Source of the DNA: Callaeas wilsoni
Taxonomy: Eukaryota > Chordata > Aves > Passeriformes > Callaeidae
DNA: 64,000 bases
Assembly (NCBI GenBank): GCA_013398955.1
Contig: VWPU01014884.1
Coordinates: 1 to 64,000 of the forward strand
Reading direction: 5' to 3'
Of the stretch, positions 1 through 13,170 are shown piece after piece; position 1 is the stretch's first letter, and the number at the start of each line of letters is the position of its first letter. The notes under the pieces are model-generated. The model was not told where the DNA came from and did no database searches. It saw only the letters and a list, made by a program, of their open reading frames with translations. The position numbers and the translations under genes are program-made.

Positions 1-3000
1 GAACCCAAACCCCTACAAGAAGGCTTTCCAAATTTATGCTTGACTCTGTTTTAACAACATTTACATTAGTTACCATTTATTTCTGTTTATTTTATTCTTT
101 TGAAGAAATGAAGCTCTTCAGGGAAAAAAATGTAAGCAAGGAAAGTTTACTCAAGCAAAAGGTTTTTAAGTATTGAATTTAAATAATAGAGACACGATTC
201 TGTTGCCTGGCTTTATTTGTTTAGTTCTCTTGTAATATTTGTTCTGATTGCTTCATTAATTTCTTAATGTAAAGATACAAAGTATTTTGTACCATCATCT
301 CACTGTGTACTAATTAGCAGCTTTGCAATAAATTTGGCAAGTTAGTTTGATAAAAACTTCGGCAATTATTTTGATTTTTGCTATTGTTGCTCTGCAGTTT
401 TTTGTCAGCTACAGAAACGTTAGCATATTCCCCAGGGCTTTCAGAAAACCATTAGCCCTAGACTTCTGCATGTGCATCCTGGCAAAGGGTGTCCAACACT
501 AATTTTGAGTGTTTGCAATTTTCAACCCAGCTGGTTGCACAGCATCCACAGTGAGAGGAATGAAGCCAGTACTACAATTTGCAGTGAGAACATTCTCTAC
601 TCCTTGAAGATTAAATGTAGTCTTCCTTAGTAACTTATTTTTTTACTCTTAAGTATACAATACTGATTTCATTAGGCAAGTGCACTATAAATGCACCCAA
701 AAAGTGGTGTAATGATGGACGGTTTTATTTGGTTGCTTCAGCAGCTTGTTTTTTGTATAGTCTTCATTCTTCAAATGACAGCATCATTATATTTCTTGTA
801 TGAGATTTAAAAATTACTACCTGGTTTTGGCCAAATTTATTATAATTGATATCTTGTGACTTGTGGCTCTGTGGTTATCTGCAACACAAACCAGTGTCAA
901 TTGTGCCCTACTGGTCAGACAGTAAACTGGCAGATTGCTAATCTTTCATTTGTACTGTATTTTTTCCTACCTTGGTGACCTTCCCTGGCTCAGTAGCTAT
1001 CATTTAAAGAACTAAATTATTTCTCAGTATTACAGTGCTAATTGGACTAGTTGTATAGAGTTTTCTTCTCCTTTTTACATGGGAGAAAATAAACAACAAT
1101 TAATTTACTTTAAGACCATAAACTGCATTTGTTTCTTCTTGCTCAGTACAATAATGGAAAGTTTCTATTGCATGTGTGTGTAGAATTAATTGAAATTGTT
1201 ACTCTGTGCATGCATGTACTGTACAGCCCAGTTCCTGTGTGCTCAGAGACATTCATTTAGTAGAAACTTGGTCATATGATCACAGTGAGTCACTAGAGAT
1301 AATTCCGTGTCTCTCTGGGGCTGAGGTTGTTTACAATGAGCAATGGGAAGGCGCTAATCCTCCCTCAGAGCTCTCCATCTGCAGAAGCAGAGGACTGTTC
1401 ATTTCAGAAATTTGTCCTGATATAGGGCAAAGAGCACATCTGCTTAATCATCCAAATGGCCCATTTTTATAAATGGGTGCTTTCTTGTATAACTATCACG
1501 GATACATACAAATACAGACAGAAACTCCACTGTAGTTTTGGTGATTGGTTTCATTATTTTAATGGGTGATAATCCACATTGTAGAATAACATGGATCTTT
1601 TAGGGTAAAGCTTTTACAAACCACTTCATTAGAATATGCCACTTAGAATAGAAAGAGAAAAAAACCAGAACAGCTACCACTTAACATACACATATATTTG
1701 TTTCTTCTGAATACCTGGACTGAGAGACACCTGTTTATCGTAAAACATATGCAAAAGAAAGAACCAGAGAGAGAACACTTTGTTTGAAAAACTGCTGCCA
1801 GAAGCACTGTCCCAGTACCCTACACGTTTTTAATGCTTTATGCTCTGAAGCTACACTTCTTATCTCCAGGAACAGTGGAACAATTTTATACATATAGAGT
1901 TAGACTACGCAGTTTTCTTGTTCAGCCAGAACAGTTTTTAACAGTGGGTAGCCACCAGGAAAACAAACTAAAATAAACACGGTAGGAAATTCTGAAATAA
2001 TTCTAGAAGATTTTCCATATATTGGACAAATATTACAGTTCTGAGCAGTTTTTATATTTTGGAAATTGCAACAATATTTCTCGGTTGACAAGACAGACCT
2101 CAGCCCTAAGCAATGACAGAGCCTCTTTAACTATAGCAGTGAGAGAGGCTACATGGAAAACAGTTTTCTATACTGTGAAACATCCCAGCTTTTCAAGTTC
2201 TCCCCCATCTTTCTTAAGAACTGAGAAAAAAGGCTTAATGTGTATCTGTGTGTGTGTGTGCATAGAAGCTGATTTTCATAGGCAGAGAAGAGGGATGTAG
2301 AAGAGAAATAAGATGAGACAAGCGTTAAAAAACCCCCTCAGACACACCAATGTGTGATAGTCAAGTACCTGTTCTGACATCCCAAGTCAAGCTCTTAAAA
2401 TATTAACACAGTTTTTCTTCTTTCCCAGTGGATGTTGTGCCAAAGTTGACTTACTCTGACTGAAATGTTTCATTTTTGAAAACCTGGCATTTTCCCAACA
2501 GCCGCAGTTTCATTAAAGCTTTCCCATTAGGAAAAGCAATCATTCAGTGACGTGTTTATAAGTGTGGACTCGACAGTACCTGTCCTACAGCATTGTGAGG
2601 AATGAACAGCAGCTCTATAGGGCTCCTGGAATGTAGCATACCCACCAGCACTCTGATTGTATTATATGTGGCACACAATAATGCAGAAAACCCATAATGT
2701 AATGAATATTTTATACATTTCCTCATATAAATTATTAATTCAGTTATTCATTCGCCTTTAATGAGCTAAATTAGAATCACATTTGAAACATTGTTTAAAA
2801 CATTGTCCATTTTTACTTGTCTTATAACATAAGCACATGTTAAAGATTCCATATTTCAAGCTGTAGACCACATTTTTCTTTAGATTTCCCTCCCCGATGC
2901 AGTCCTGCCACCTGTAATGAGGTTTGCATCTTATATTTTGCTTATTTGTATGAAAAACTGAAAGCAGCAGGAAGAGCTGTGTAAGTGCCACTGAGGCTGT

Positions 3001-4791
3001 GAAAAAACACGCAAGAACAAGTTGTCATTCCTATTCCTCTAATTTCAGCCTGGAAGAGATGCACAGAACTTCCCCATTACCTGCTCCTTGTGGTCACAGC
3101 ATGGGACTACCTGACACAGCCACTCCCAATGACAAGGAGACCTGGCTTCTTTCATTGGATGCCACCACAGTTTAGACTCAGGTGGTAATACAGAATAAAA
3201 GCACTCATTTCCATCGAGCATACTCAAAGGAATGTGGAAAGTACAGGATGAAATTTTCAGAACAAAATGAAGCAAAGTGAGGAAAAAACATAACGGGGAA
3301 TGGAAGAATAATCAGAAAGAATGAGGGGATGCCAGGTAATTGGCCAGGCAAATGGCATCAGAATGCAAAATGGCATGAAAAAGAAACAGAAAAGAGTAAC
3401 TGAGAAGATGAAGGAAGCATATGTTAAGACATAAGACATCAATAAAAAGTGTTTAAACATTACCTGTGCACTCTGTCAGATATATCTGAAGGGGAACGTT
3501 TTATGCAGTCATGTTTTCAACTTTATGAGTTAGTAATTACGTAGCCTGACTGCCTCAGAAAAGTGAATTAAAATACAGTATTTAAACTCCTATGAGCCAC
3601 TCTCTCATCTGCCAGGTGTTAGACATTTCAGAGTGGCTTGAGGACTCTATTTATATGTATTATATGGCTTTAAATATTGTACAGATGTGAATAAAATCAC
3701 ATAATTTTGAGTGTGCACATTCAATAAGGCATCTGCGTTTTTCACAACCATAATTGCATAAAAGAGGGAATTGTGAATGAATCCTTGGATCTGTGATTTT
3801 AACATAAATATATGGTAAATATTGTTAGTTCTCTATTAAAAGGGACATGGGCTAAATACAATGAGTGTTGAGAAGAAGTGTAATTTCCAAGTGTTATGTG
3901 TAAAATATCTCATCGGCATGGAATATTCCAGCTAAATCTCAGCAACATAAAATGAATGACTTTAATTTTAGCTTTTTTACTACATTTTTCAAAGAAAAGT
4001 GCAGTTCTACTAAAAAAAAAAAAAAAACACCCTCACCCTCAAATTCCTGATCCTTGTTCCCAAAGAAATGGCTTTCAAAGTTATATTTTTATTACAAGGA
4101 TGGAGCTGAATACAATTCTTGCTTTTATAGTTTTTCAGGTTTCAATTCTACAATGAAATGTGTTTTGTGAAGAGAAATAGCCACTGTTTATAAACATTAT
4201 AAGAAAATTTATAAAGGCAGATACTTGTATTTTTCAGGAGTGATTCACATTGCATTGCTATCACCTGGCAGACTCCGGCAGGCGTGGTTGAGCTGAAGTA
4301 ACTACTTGCTGCCACCCACCTGACAGAAAACCCTGCCTGTATCCACAGCTCCTTCTCAAGTGCTGCTTTATACTGGTGTGGAGTAGAGGGCCCTGGCCAT
4401 GCAGTTAGTCTGCTGTTTCTCCTGGAAGGTGCTTCTCTCCTTCATAAGAATGGTGTATGTCTGCATGATTCCTTCTCTTTGGTCTCTCCTGTGTTGCTTA
4501 TTCACTCCTGGTTTCTACTGGAATGGAATAAGGCAGAAGTGTATTGTCAACTGGTCTCAGACAGGCAATTCTCTGTGCTATAATTTCGCTACATTAAGGA
4601 AAGATCAAATGTTTATACAAACCATCTCCTGTGGTTTTAAGTCTAACCCTAGTAGAACCCTTTTGCTCTGAAAGGGACTAGATGTGTTCACAATGTCAGA
4701 TACAGCAGAAAAGCAGCTTGAGGTGGTTTCCTTGCCTTTTCCAACATTTAGCTGTGACCCTCCTGGTAAGACTCTTATGTCAGTGTGACTG
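1..4791. other. AT-rich non-coding stretch, no gene recognised
   Basis: Open frames here are short (under about 95 codons), overlap on both strands and show no family signature. I see no convincing exon with flanking splice sites. The visible simple sequence is a TG dinucleotide run at 2247-2260 and an A16 tract at 4012-4027. The stretch is consistent with intergenic or intronic bird DNA. Old decayed repeats or conserved non-coding elements could be present but cannot be identified without alignment. Confidence 0.6.
4787..4791. repeat. Left target-site duplication of the 4792-5396 LTR
   Basis: GACTG immediately precedes the TG of the LTR and is repeated exactly at 5397-5401, immediately after the terminal CA. 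Intact, identical copies fix both ends of the element. Confidence 0.88.
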
Positions 4792-4811
4792 TGTCCTGGG
4801 TTGCAGTGTAT

Positions 4812-4950
4812 TCTATTACCATCTTCAGGAGCTGTTAAAACTAGGTGGGGCTGTGTCCCCTGCGCCCTCTCTCTGGACTATCTTCTGTTACTAGGCCAGC
4901 TGTCAAAACCGGGTGGGGCAGCGTTCCTTATCTCTCCCATGACCCATCCT
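4812..4950 (+). repeat. Imperfect ~68-bp tandem duplication in LTR U3
   Basis: GGTGGGG occurs at 4844-4850 and again at 4912-4918. The preceding CTGTtAAAACt / CTGTcAAAACc and CTaTTAC / CTGTTACTA words keep the same 68-bp offset. A weaker third echo (CCTGTTAATGGGCCATCT) lies near 4972-4989. Repeated U3 blocks are common in retroviral LTRs and often carry enhancer sites; that role is inferred. Confidence 0.6.
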
Positions 4951-5071
4951 CCCTCTAGGGGGGATATCTCCTGTTAATGGGCCATCTAGTCTCACCACAT
5001 GACTGATAAAATTACATCCTCCCATTGTGAGATGCTCTGCCCAGAGGGAGGAACCAAGCATCCCATCCTGG

Positions 5072-5078
5072 ATATAAG
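5072..5078 (+). promoter_or_regulatory. TATA-like box of the solo LTR
   Basis: ATATAAG sits about 270 bp upstream of the ATTAAA poly(A) signal (5340-5345) in the same LTR. Its placement fits a U3 core promoter. Activity today is unknown. Confidence 0.5.
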
Positions 5079-5396
5079 CTAAGACTTCGAACACCAGAGT
5101 CAGCCCTTACCTACTGGATTCCCAGAGGACAAGAGCTACCACTGGACCTTCAGGTGAAGACCAGACCTTTTCTACAGGATCACTGCTTCGACAGAACCAT
5201 TTTCAGCAGAACTCTGGAGGACTGCAGCCACCATTTTATCGGACTGCTACCAACCCCCTGACTGACAGGGTGTCAGGTTGTATCCTGACTCTGGCAGTGG
5301 TTTCTTTTTTGTACTATTGCATTTATTTTAGTTTTTCCTATTAAATTGTACTTCTGACTTGGAGTTTCTCACTGGTTTTGCTTTCAAACCAGCACA

Positions 5397-5401
5397 GACT
5401 G
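5397..5401. repeat. Right target-site duplication of the 4792-5396 LTR
   Basis: GACTG matches 4787-4791 exactly and directly follows the CA end of the LTR. Confidence 0.88.
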
Positions 5402-6945
5402 CAAGTGTAACTGGTATGTAAATAATGTGTTCTTTAAATATGAACACAACATGACGGAGTTCATATTCAGGAGCTTGACTTCACAGTGCCACAGATGTTC
5501 CCCTTACTGTGCTGGGTCACATTATTCAAACAGAAGATATTTGCTGCAGAACTGAACTTTGACCAATACACCTATGTTTATTCTGGGCAGAGAGGCTTGG
5601 ACTAAGCTATATGGAAGTGTCACTTTATTGGGTTTAAAAAATCCCATTGATTAGGAATGTTTTCTCATAATATAATGGTACATTTATACTGGCAAAGCCA
5701 TCCTCATTGAGATCAGATTTTTCAAGTTTAGTTTACATTGCAAGCAATGTTTATCAAAATATATAGCTTTAAGAGTTTAAAAACGTTAATAAATTATGTA
5801 TCTCAGTTTTTCCACAATTTACATTCAGGACTGAATGTTGTCAAGACATGTTTCTGAAAACTTGATTTCAAGTTAAAAAATTGCTATAATTTGCTAACCA
5901 AATAAACACACCTTTTTTCTGAAATGCAAGCAGCAGAATGTGAGACATTTTTTATGCCTGACATCACTGATGCTCAAAGGCTAGAGCTATGGCTCAAATA
6001 CTGAGGAATTTGTACCTAAAACCTGTACCGCTATCAGTTCAAGGTTATTATGTTCATACATCTATTTGGTTATTTTCAGCAGATAATAAAATTCCCAAAC
6101 ACCTATGATATTTTTATTGTAAGGTTTTTTGGTTTTTGGTTTTTTTTTTTTAAGAAATTTAGCACATCCTTCTGAGGAGTGAGTTATTATTACTACTGTA
6201 AAATCAATTAGAATGCATTTGCATGGCTTAATTGACCTTGAATAATGCAAACTCTTCCACTCCGACTGACATGAGATGGAGGGAAAAGGCAGTGAGACTT
6301 GCATAATCTTCCCATTAAATTCAAAGTGCTAAAATGAAAGGAACACTGATTTGGAATTTGTCTTAAATCACTTTTCTCTCCCCCAGTGATGCAGATACAG
6401 CAGGAATCTGAAAAGAATTTGGTTAGCCCTCAGGAATGAACAATTACATTTAATTTCAAGACATTTAATAATGGCTGGCATTTGCTATGGTCCATGGAGT
6501 TCTCCTTTATAAAGATTAAGGTTTCAGAAATGGTAGTCAGGTTATTTTAAGTTTATAGTAAATTTCAATTTTTTTTTTTGTGTTAGTGATTGCTACTGAT
6601 CATGCTATTTCTCCATGCACTGTACAGCAATGCTGAGTTTTACTGAGATGCCTAAGCAACTTTATTTGTTGATTTCCTCATCCATGCATCCATCCACAAT
6701 GTGTAATTCCTTTCCACAGCTCTTTGAGATGCTTTTGTTTCTCTCTAATCTGTGATGACAACTCTGGTCTTCATTAAAATTCTTATATTTTAAAGAGATA
6801 TTACAGTTACCTCCAGTGTTTTCCTTTGGTGCTGGTGGAAAAAGAGCTTCTGACTGGTAACTTCTCAACTGTCTTTCCTCAAATTTTATTAATATTAAAA
6901 TAATATAAATAGTAATGGCAAAAGGTAGTGTAGAATTAACATTGG
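5402..6945. other. AT-rich non-coding stretch
   Basis: This is ordinary AT-rich sequence between the solo LTR and a CR1 insertion. It contains short T-rich runs near 6130-6151 and 6570-6580. I see no gene, no exon-like frame and no recognisable repeat. Confidence 0.55.
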
Positions 6946-8020
6946 CGCATTACAGGATGAGGATGGTCCCCTCACAAACACAGACATGGACAAGGCAGAG
7001 GTATTTAATGCATTCTTTACCTCTGCTGTCAACATGGATGATGGACAAAGGGGGTCTCAGTGCCCTGAGCTGAAGGGCCATGACTATGAGAATGATCAAC
7101 TTCCAGTTAACCCTGAGCTTGTGTGGCATCTGCTGCTCCAGCTGGATCCCTACAAATCTATGGGGCTTGATGGGATTCATCCAAGAATCCTCAAAGATCT
7201 GCTGATGTCATTGCAAATCCTCTCTCAATGATTTATGAGTCATATTGGGAATATGGAGAGGTCCCAGCTGACTGGAAGCTTGAGAACATTGTCCTAATTT
7301 TCAAGAAGGACAGGAAGGAGGACCTTAGAACCTACAGGCCTGTCAGTCTCTCTTCAGCACCCAGTAAAATCATGGCAAAGATTATTGTGGGAGATATTGA
7401 AAAACACCTGAAGGACAACACAGTCATCAGTCACAGCCAGTACGGCTTCTTGAGGGAGAAATCCTGCTTGTTGGATCCAGTTTCCTTCTACACAGGGTAA
7501 CCACCTGGTTGATCTAGATGTAATCTTTTTGGACTTTAGCAAAGGTTTGGATACTGTATCTCACAGGATCCTTCTTCACAAGATGTCCAGCACACAGTTG
7601 GATAACCGTGCACCTTATGAGGTATGTAAGCAACTGGCTCACAGGTCAGGCACAAAGAAAAGACTGAGGGGAGACCTCTTTGAGGTCTTCAGCATCTCAC
7701 AAGGGGCAAGTGGAGGGGCAGACAGTGATGTCTTCTCTGACCAGTGACAGAACTCGAGGAAATGGCTTGAAATTGAGTCAGGAGAAGTTTAGGTTGGATA
7801 TCAAAAAGAGGTTCTTCACCCAGAGGGTGGTTGGGCACTGGCATGCACAGGCTCCCCAGAGAATGGTCACAGCACCAAGCTTGACAGAGTTCAAGAAGTG
7901 GTTGGACAGTCCTCTCAGGCACGTGGTGTGATTCTTGGGGGATCCTGAACAGGGTCAGGAGTTGGACTCAATGATCCTTGTGGGTGCTTTCCAACTCAGC
8001 ATATTCTGTGATTCCATGAA
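6946..8020 (+). mobile_element. CR1 LINE fragment, ORF2 reverse-transcriptase remnant plus 3' end
   Basis: A plus-strand, 5'-truncated CR1 non-LTR retrotransposon. The frame from 6950 reads through FNAFFTS and YKSMGLDGIHPRILKDL (reverse-transcriptase fingers). A +/-1 shift at about 7225-7231 moves the frame to GEVPADWK, IFKKDRKED and YRPVSLSS (7228-7500). A second shift near 7500 leads to LDFSKGLDTVSHRILLHKM (from 7529), which holds the first catalytic Asp region. After about 7655 the sequence jumps to the C-terminal ORF2 domain (KRFFTQRVVGHW, TAPSLTEFKKWLD; 7800-7915). The segment with the active-site Asp-Asp box is therefore deleted. The 3' end (about 7950-8020) has the CR1-type CCAACTCAGCATATTCTGTGATTCCATGA tail, here described in parts. 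The copy is dead: frameshifts, internal deletion and no endonuclease. Confidence 0.93.
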
Positions 8021-11000
8021 ATGCCATCACCCTGTTGTGGGTTGTTTTTTTTTGAAGGCACATATTTTCCTCTTTAAAGTCTACTATCATATTTTGGGAA
8101 AAAAGTACACAGTGTTAATCTAATTTTAATATTTTTTCGTTGGATTTAGTGTGTTCTGTTGGTGACTTTTCTTATTCTGGTGTTTTAATTGCCTTGAAAC
8201 TACATTGCTTATGGTGATTCTAACCACATCGGTATAGTTGAAAAACAATAATCCAAATATAAGAGTTACTGGAGTGCACTTTACCAACCTTTCTGTTGCA
8301 CAACTGCAGTATCTGTGGAGAGAATTGGGCTTTCTTTTGTATTAGTAAGCCTCCCTCTTCAGTTCACCAAAGGTTTTCCTGCTTGACTTAGTCTGAACAT
8401 GCATTTCTCAACCTCCCGTATCAATCAGTCCCTGATTTCTTCTGATTTTGTTTCCTCAAGTTAGCAATATTTCTTTCATTGCTGTCTTCTGTGGTCTTGT
8501 TGATGAATGCTATCATTTATTGTATTTGTGGGAAAAATCTTAAACAGTTGATGGGAGTTGTCTGCAAAGTTACAAAGGTTCTTCAACTACTGGAGCTGCT
8601 TTACAAAAAAGCTTCTTTTTACAGTTCTCCAGTCTTATTAGAAACTCGGGACTGTGTAAGGGCTTCAGAGTCTACTTAGTGATTCACATCACCATCCTCG
8701 TATCACGTTTTTCCACATGGGAGGCTGTTTGAGACTCTGGAACAGTGGAAATCCAGTGGCCTTCTCATTCCAAGAAGAAAAACACAGAATTAATGTATTA
8801 TGCTCTAGTAGATCTATTTATTTTTTATTTTCTTTTACTGTGTTTCTAATTATTTTGAGTATTCCATCGTCCTTTTGCTGATATTTCAGTAAATGTATGA
8901 GACCAAATATTAAAGCGCAGTCAATGCAAGGGAGACTTTAATTACACTATTGAGTCAGGATATTTCATTCTGAATATTATTGAACTTGCATTCTCTCACA
9001 TTTCATTGATTAACTGCATTGAAATGTAAGTTTTGATTTCACATAGCCAAATTATTTTTAATCGAGATAATCTTGTCTTCAAATATGGCAATTTATTTCT
9101 GAATCAATGTTAGTGAGAATATAGTCTTTACTCTAGATTATTTATTTTAGGAAACTACTTGGAATAAGGAAAGGTATACTTTGAACTATCCACATGTTTT
9201 TTCATTCTACAGGTCACATAAGGCCTTTTGACAACATTTCTGGATTTTTAAGTAAATACTATGAATCTATATAAAGTGTATCTGTGAAGGACAAGTAAGC
9301 ATTGAACAGAACAGGAGCTTGAAATCGCTGCAAGTTCAAGTACCTCGCAACTTTTTTATCCCATAAAAGAAAAGCATTTTTAATACATTTAAATAAACGG
9401 TTTGTATTAGAAATGGTGGCCATTTCAGTTCGGTATAAGCAAAGCAAAACATTTGATGTCTCTTTTTAAAACAGCAGGTTTTGTTTGAAAATTGATCTAG
9501 CCTAAGACGTATTTGAACTTTCAAAGTGATAACCTAACTTTTTTAGAATCAAATGACATTTTTAGCATTTATTTAAAATTATTTTAAATTTTGCTTATTT
9601 TTTGCTTCATTAATAAAACCACAACACTGAAACATTTAAATTTTAACCAGATTACTTCTCCTGCCTTCTTTATCATAATTAGGGTTTCAAGTCCACTGTT
9701 TTGTATGGGTCTATGCTTAGTCCACTACTGCGTCTGCATCCTTAGCCTGGCCCACTAGGCTGTAACACCAAGGTCAGATATGAGGTAGGCCTGCTCTAGG
9801 ATATTCACAGCCTTGCTGGATTTAAGTTGCCTTTACATTTTCACAAGTTACATCCCACCAAACTGTAGACATTGCTTTTGTTTAAACTAGACTAGCAGCT
9901 CATTATCATAATTTTTACAGCAAAGGGAGAAAAGTAAGCACTTCTAAGATACAGCTCATCTCATCCTGAGGTAGATGTATGCAACAGACCACTAACATCA
10001 CACATAATGTCTGTTTATCCTCAGTAATTTTGGAAAGCGCTCAGGGTGGTTAGCTCAAAAATTAATATCTTCTAGTGCAACAGTCTGAAGCCAGGTGACA
10101 TGAATCTTAATATCCACGGGCAGCTATACTCTCCCTTAAAGGCTTTAAATAAACTGACTCCCGTAGCAAATGCATAATCACTTCCAAAATATTTATCACC
10201 CTACTAAGAACTTTAAGTAGAATGGAATATATTTTCTCTGCTTTGAATGTTTATCTTCTAGTTTTACAGTAGTAACTGCACTGGGATGACATCTGTAATT
10301 ATCATGTTGTTTTATTTAAGATTCAAGCATTCCGGTAAGCCAATTTTTAAAATAAACCCTATCTGCTTTTAAAGTAAGTAATCTCTTAATAATAATCTTG
10401 TCCCATCAGCTATAATTCTGTGAAGATATCTAAAAATCATAGGTTTTTTTTCTTCTGTTGACGAGCTGTTCTTTCATATATATGAAATGATGAATAAAAT
10501 TCTCTCTTAAATCTAGGGATTTGGATAACTCACTATTAGAAATCCAGATTCTTGCTTACTCTCAATGAAAAGAATCAAAATAAGAGTTTTTCCTGCTGAG
10601 AAATATCTCTAGTGACAGTGATGAAAGGATTGTTCTCATGGAACTGCAGAGGAATTGTCTTGCAGCATTTGTTTAAATTAAGCCTATTTTATTGGTCTTT
10701 TTGCACCTCAAAAGGACCTCTCAGATTAAGGTGAGTTGAATTCTTGTCATACAATGACAAATTCATATGGTCTGACTTTTAAAAGCACTGAAGACACTGC
10801 TCATGTTGAAATCCATGAGTGCTGTGTGAAACACTCCTACAAATTCAGACCAAAAAGTTGTAGTGCAGTGTTATTATACCTAGACGAGGTTGTGGGTTTT
10901 AAATTTTTCTTTTAAAAGCCTTTAGGCTAAACTCTCTCAGATTAATGTGAATGTTTGAGGGTGTTTGAGCACAATTTTACACATGCTCACACACAAGATG

Positions 11001-11116
11001 CATAGTCTGAGGAGCAGAAGCCCATCTGAGCATTCACAGTGGCAACGAGCACACTCATATTGTGATGGACGATTTGGCCTGCAAAGCTCAAGGAAAACTT
11101 TGTCAGTGCATAAATA
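8021..11116. other. AT-rich non-coding stretch
   Basis: No frame exceeds about 66 codons, and none resembles a known family. I see no repeat that I can name. The sequence is typical of bird intron or intergenic DNA. Confidence 0.55.
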
Positions 11117-11180
11117 ATCACAGAATCACAGAATTAACTAGGCCAGAAAAGACCTCTGAGATCATCAAGTCCAACCTATG
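11117..11180 (-). mobile_element. CR1 LINE 3'-end fragment (minus orientation)
   Basis: AATCACAGAATCACAGAATT followed by GGCCAGAAAAGACCTCTGAG and ATCATCAAGTCCAACC is the reverse complement of a CR1 3' end. The terminal 8-bp repeat type (ATTCTGTG) comes first on the plus strand. Only about 60 bp remain. This is an extremely 5'-truncated or decayed copy. Confidence 0.85.
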
Positions 11181-13170
11181 AATAAAAACTTTTCCTAGCA
11201 GTTTCATGTGGGAAAGTATATCAGTGATGGGAAAAAAATTACAAATGTTTGTATAATATAGAAATTTTCATATATGTATAAACATACATTAAATATAAAG
11301 CAAAGTAATTTCAAGCTGTTTGTACAGTAGCTACTGCTGAAATTACTAGGCAATGGAATCACATTCCATTTTATATTGTCTTGAAATGTCTTCAAAAGAT
11401 CCAATGCTCATTAGCTTTTGTTTTTAATATTATTACCACCTTTCAATGGCAGTTTACACCACGTCTGCTTCTATATGTATATATGGCTGTGCGATTGCAG
11501 CAATGGATTGCCGAGAACTATGCAATATAACACATTTAATTAACAACATTGTAAAATATTCAGAATTACATGTACTCTACGTAATTCTTTCTCCACCTTT
11601 CACTGCTTTCCAGGACTGTATGAGGAATAGGATAGGTAAAAAAGAAATGGAAGGATTTTTTTTTGGCATTTGATAGTTTTTGTCTTGTTTACACAATGTG
11701 CTTAAAAGTCATTTCAATTTCTTTGTAAATCACAAACTGACATAGATTGTCTTGTAAAATCTTTGCAAACAATACAACAGTAATGTATATGGCATTTTAT
11801 GTGGTTTGAGAAAAGCAGTACATCTGGGAGGAAATGTGTTTGTTTCCATTGAGAAGGATATGCCATGATGTAGAATAAAGATTTTCTAGAAGAATGGACA
11901 TCTCTGTTGTACTTGCAAGCAGAAAAGCATCATTCTGTTTTTGTTTGCTCTATTAATCTTACATACTGTACTTAGCCTGTCAAAATCTCCTTTTAGAGTT
12001 CTCTCCATGACCTGTGAAACATGACACACGAACCATGAAAATCAGACTCTTGTGCAGTGAGTTACTTTGTGGTACTAGTGGTTCTTTTGTAAGTTCAGCT
12101 AATACAGCTTCACAGGTTAGCTGTGGGTTATAATTGAGTTAGATCATGTCCTTGTGGCTTTGAAACAGCAGATCATGCAGCGAAACCTTAACAGCTCTAA
12201 CACTTGTAACACACTAAAACCACTCACAAGTAACCGTAGCTTGAACTACTTCAGGTAGTGTCTTCTGGGACTGCTACAAGTTGTTGCTTTAAATGTAGGT
12301 ATATATATATGTTTGTAAATATATGTGTTTATAAAAATAATTTTTATAGGCAAATAGATGCCATTACATTTCCAGTTGCCTCTGAGGGTGCGGTTTAATC
12401 AACGTAATGCAAAACTTTGCTTATTCTGAATAAAGATGGAAGAATTAATTGCAGGTTTAGAAAAGAATAATATCATATTTTGGCAAAGAACAGATTATAT
12501 CTAATTTAAGCCATGCTTGGAAAATGTAAAGTTTTAACTAATGCAATATGAGGTCTGGGAAGGGTTCCACATATTCTGCAGAAGCAGCTCTGTATGTTGT
12601 GATGCTCTTTAAAAATGATATTTCTGGCAAAAATAAGCTGTGGTCATCGTTAAAGTCCTTCCCTCCAGTTAGGTTACGTTTATACGATCAGTCTTCTGGA
12701 TTTTTTATGGATTAGTTTCACTAGTTCTCACAGATGACTCTCACTGTTTCTAGGGAAGCACTAGAAGCACACTGACTCCCAATTTCCCTCGCAGTGCTAT
12801 AGTGTATCTGCAGTGCCAATTGCATAGCAGTAAGAGCTTTGCCTTGAAAAGCAGAAATTACAGTGTTAGTGATCCAGAGCAGGAATTCGATTCTGCCAGA
12901 AGAGAGGAGTTGGGTCATTCTTGTGAAACACATCTATTTCCAGAGCGGTATCTGTCCTGCAAGGCAGTGGGCATTGCCAAGTGTCATTTGCCAGTGTCCT
13001 TCCAAACTGGGATTGCAATTTCTCCAAGGAGCGAGCTGCTGACACTGAAAATACAGCCGGATGATCATGTCCCAGAAGGAGGCAGTGCAGACAGTTCTGC
13101 TGTGCGGCTCCCGCACCTCCAGGCCATCAGTGGGGCTCCCACGCCCACCGTGGTGCGTGTCGCGTTCCAC
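11181..13170. other. Non-coding stretch, becoming more GC-balanced toward its right end
   Basis: From 11181 to about 12700 the sequence is AT-rich, with TATA-type microsatellite-like text near 12300-12330. From about 12720 to 13170 it is noticeably less AT-rich. An open plus frame at 12802-13224 has no recognisable domain and runs across the likely LTR boundary at 13171, so I do not call it a gene. Confidence 0.5.

Larger units (their letters stand above)
4792..5396 (+). mobile_element. Solo LTR of an endogenous retrovirus, ERVL-like (605 bp)
   Basis: The segment begins TGTCCTGGG and ends CCAGCACA, giving the canonical TG...CA ends of a retroviral LTR. It is flanked by a perfect 5-bp direct repeat GACTG (4787-4791 and 5397-5401). 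A TATA-like ATATAAG lies at 5072-5078 and an ATTAAA poly(A) signal at 5340-5345. That order (U3, TATA, R with poly(A) signal, U5) sets the plus orientation. A 5-bp duplication is the known habit of class III (ERVL) elements and some others. There is no internal retroviral sequence on either side, so this is a solo LTR left by LTR-LTR recombination. The U3 carries an imperfect duplication of about 68 bp. The boundary call is strong; the family name is inferred from duplication length and general look. Confidence 0.88.

Noticed and set aside
13151..13170. TGG-starting sequence (minus strand) right after the probable LTR, as a tRNA primer-binding site
   Set aside because: The implied tRNA 3' end does not have a normal T-stem. 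It is better explained as host flank of a solo LTR.
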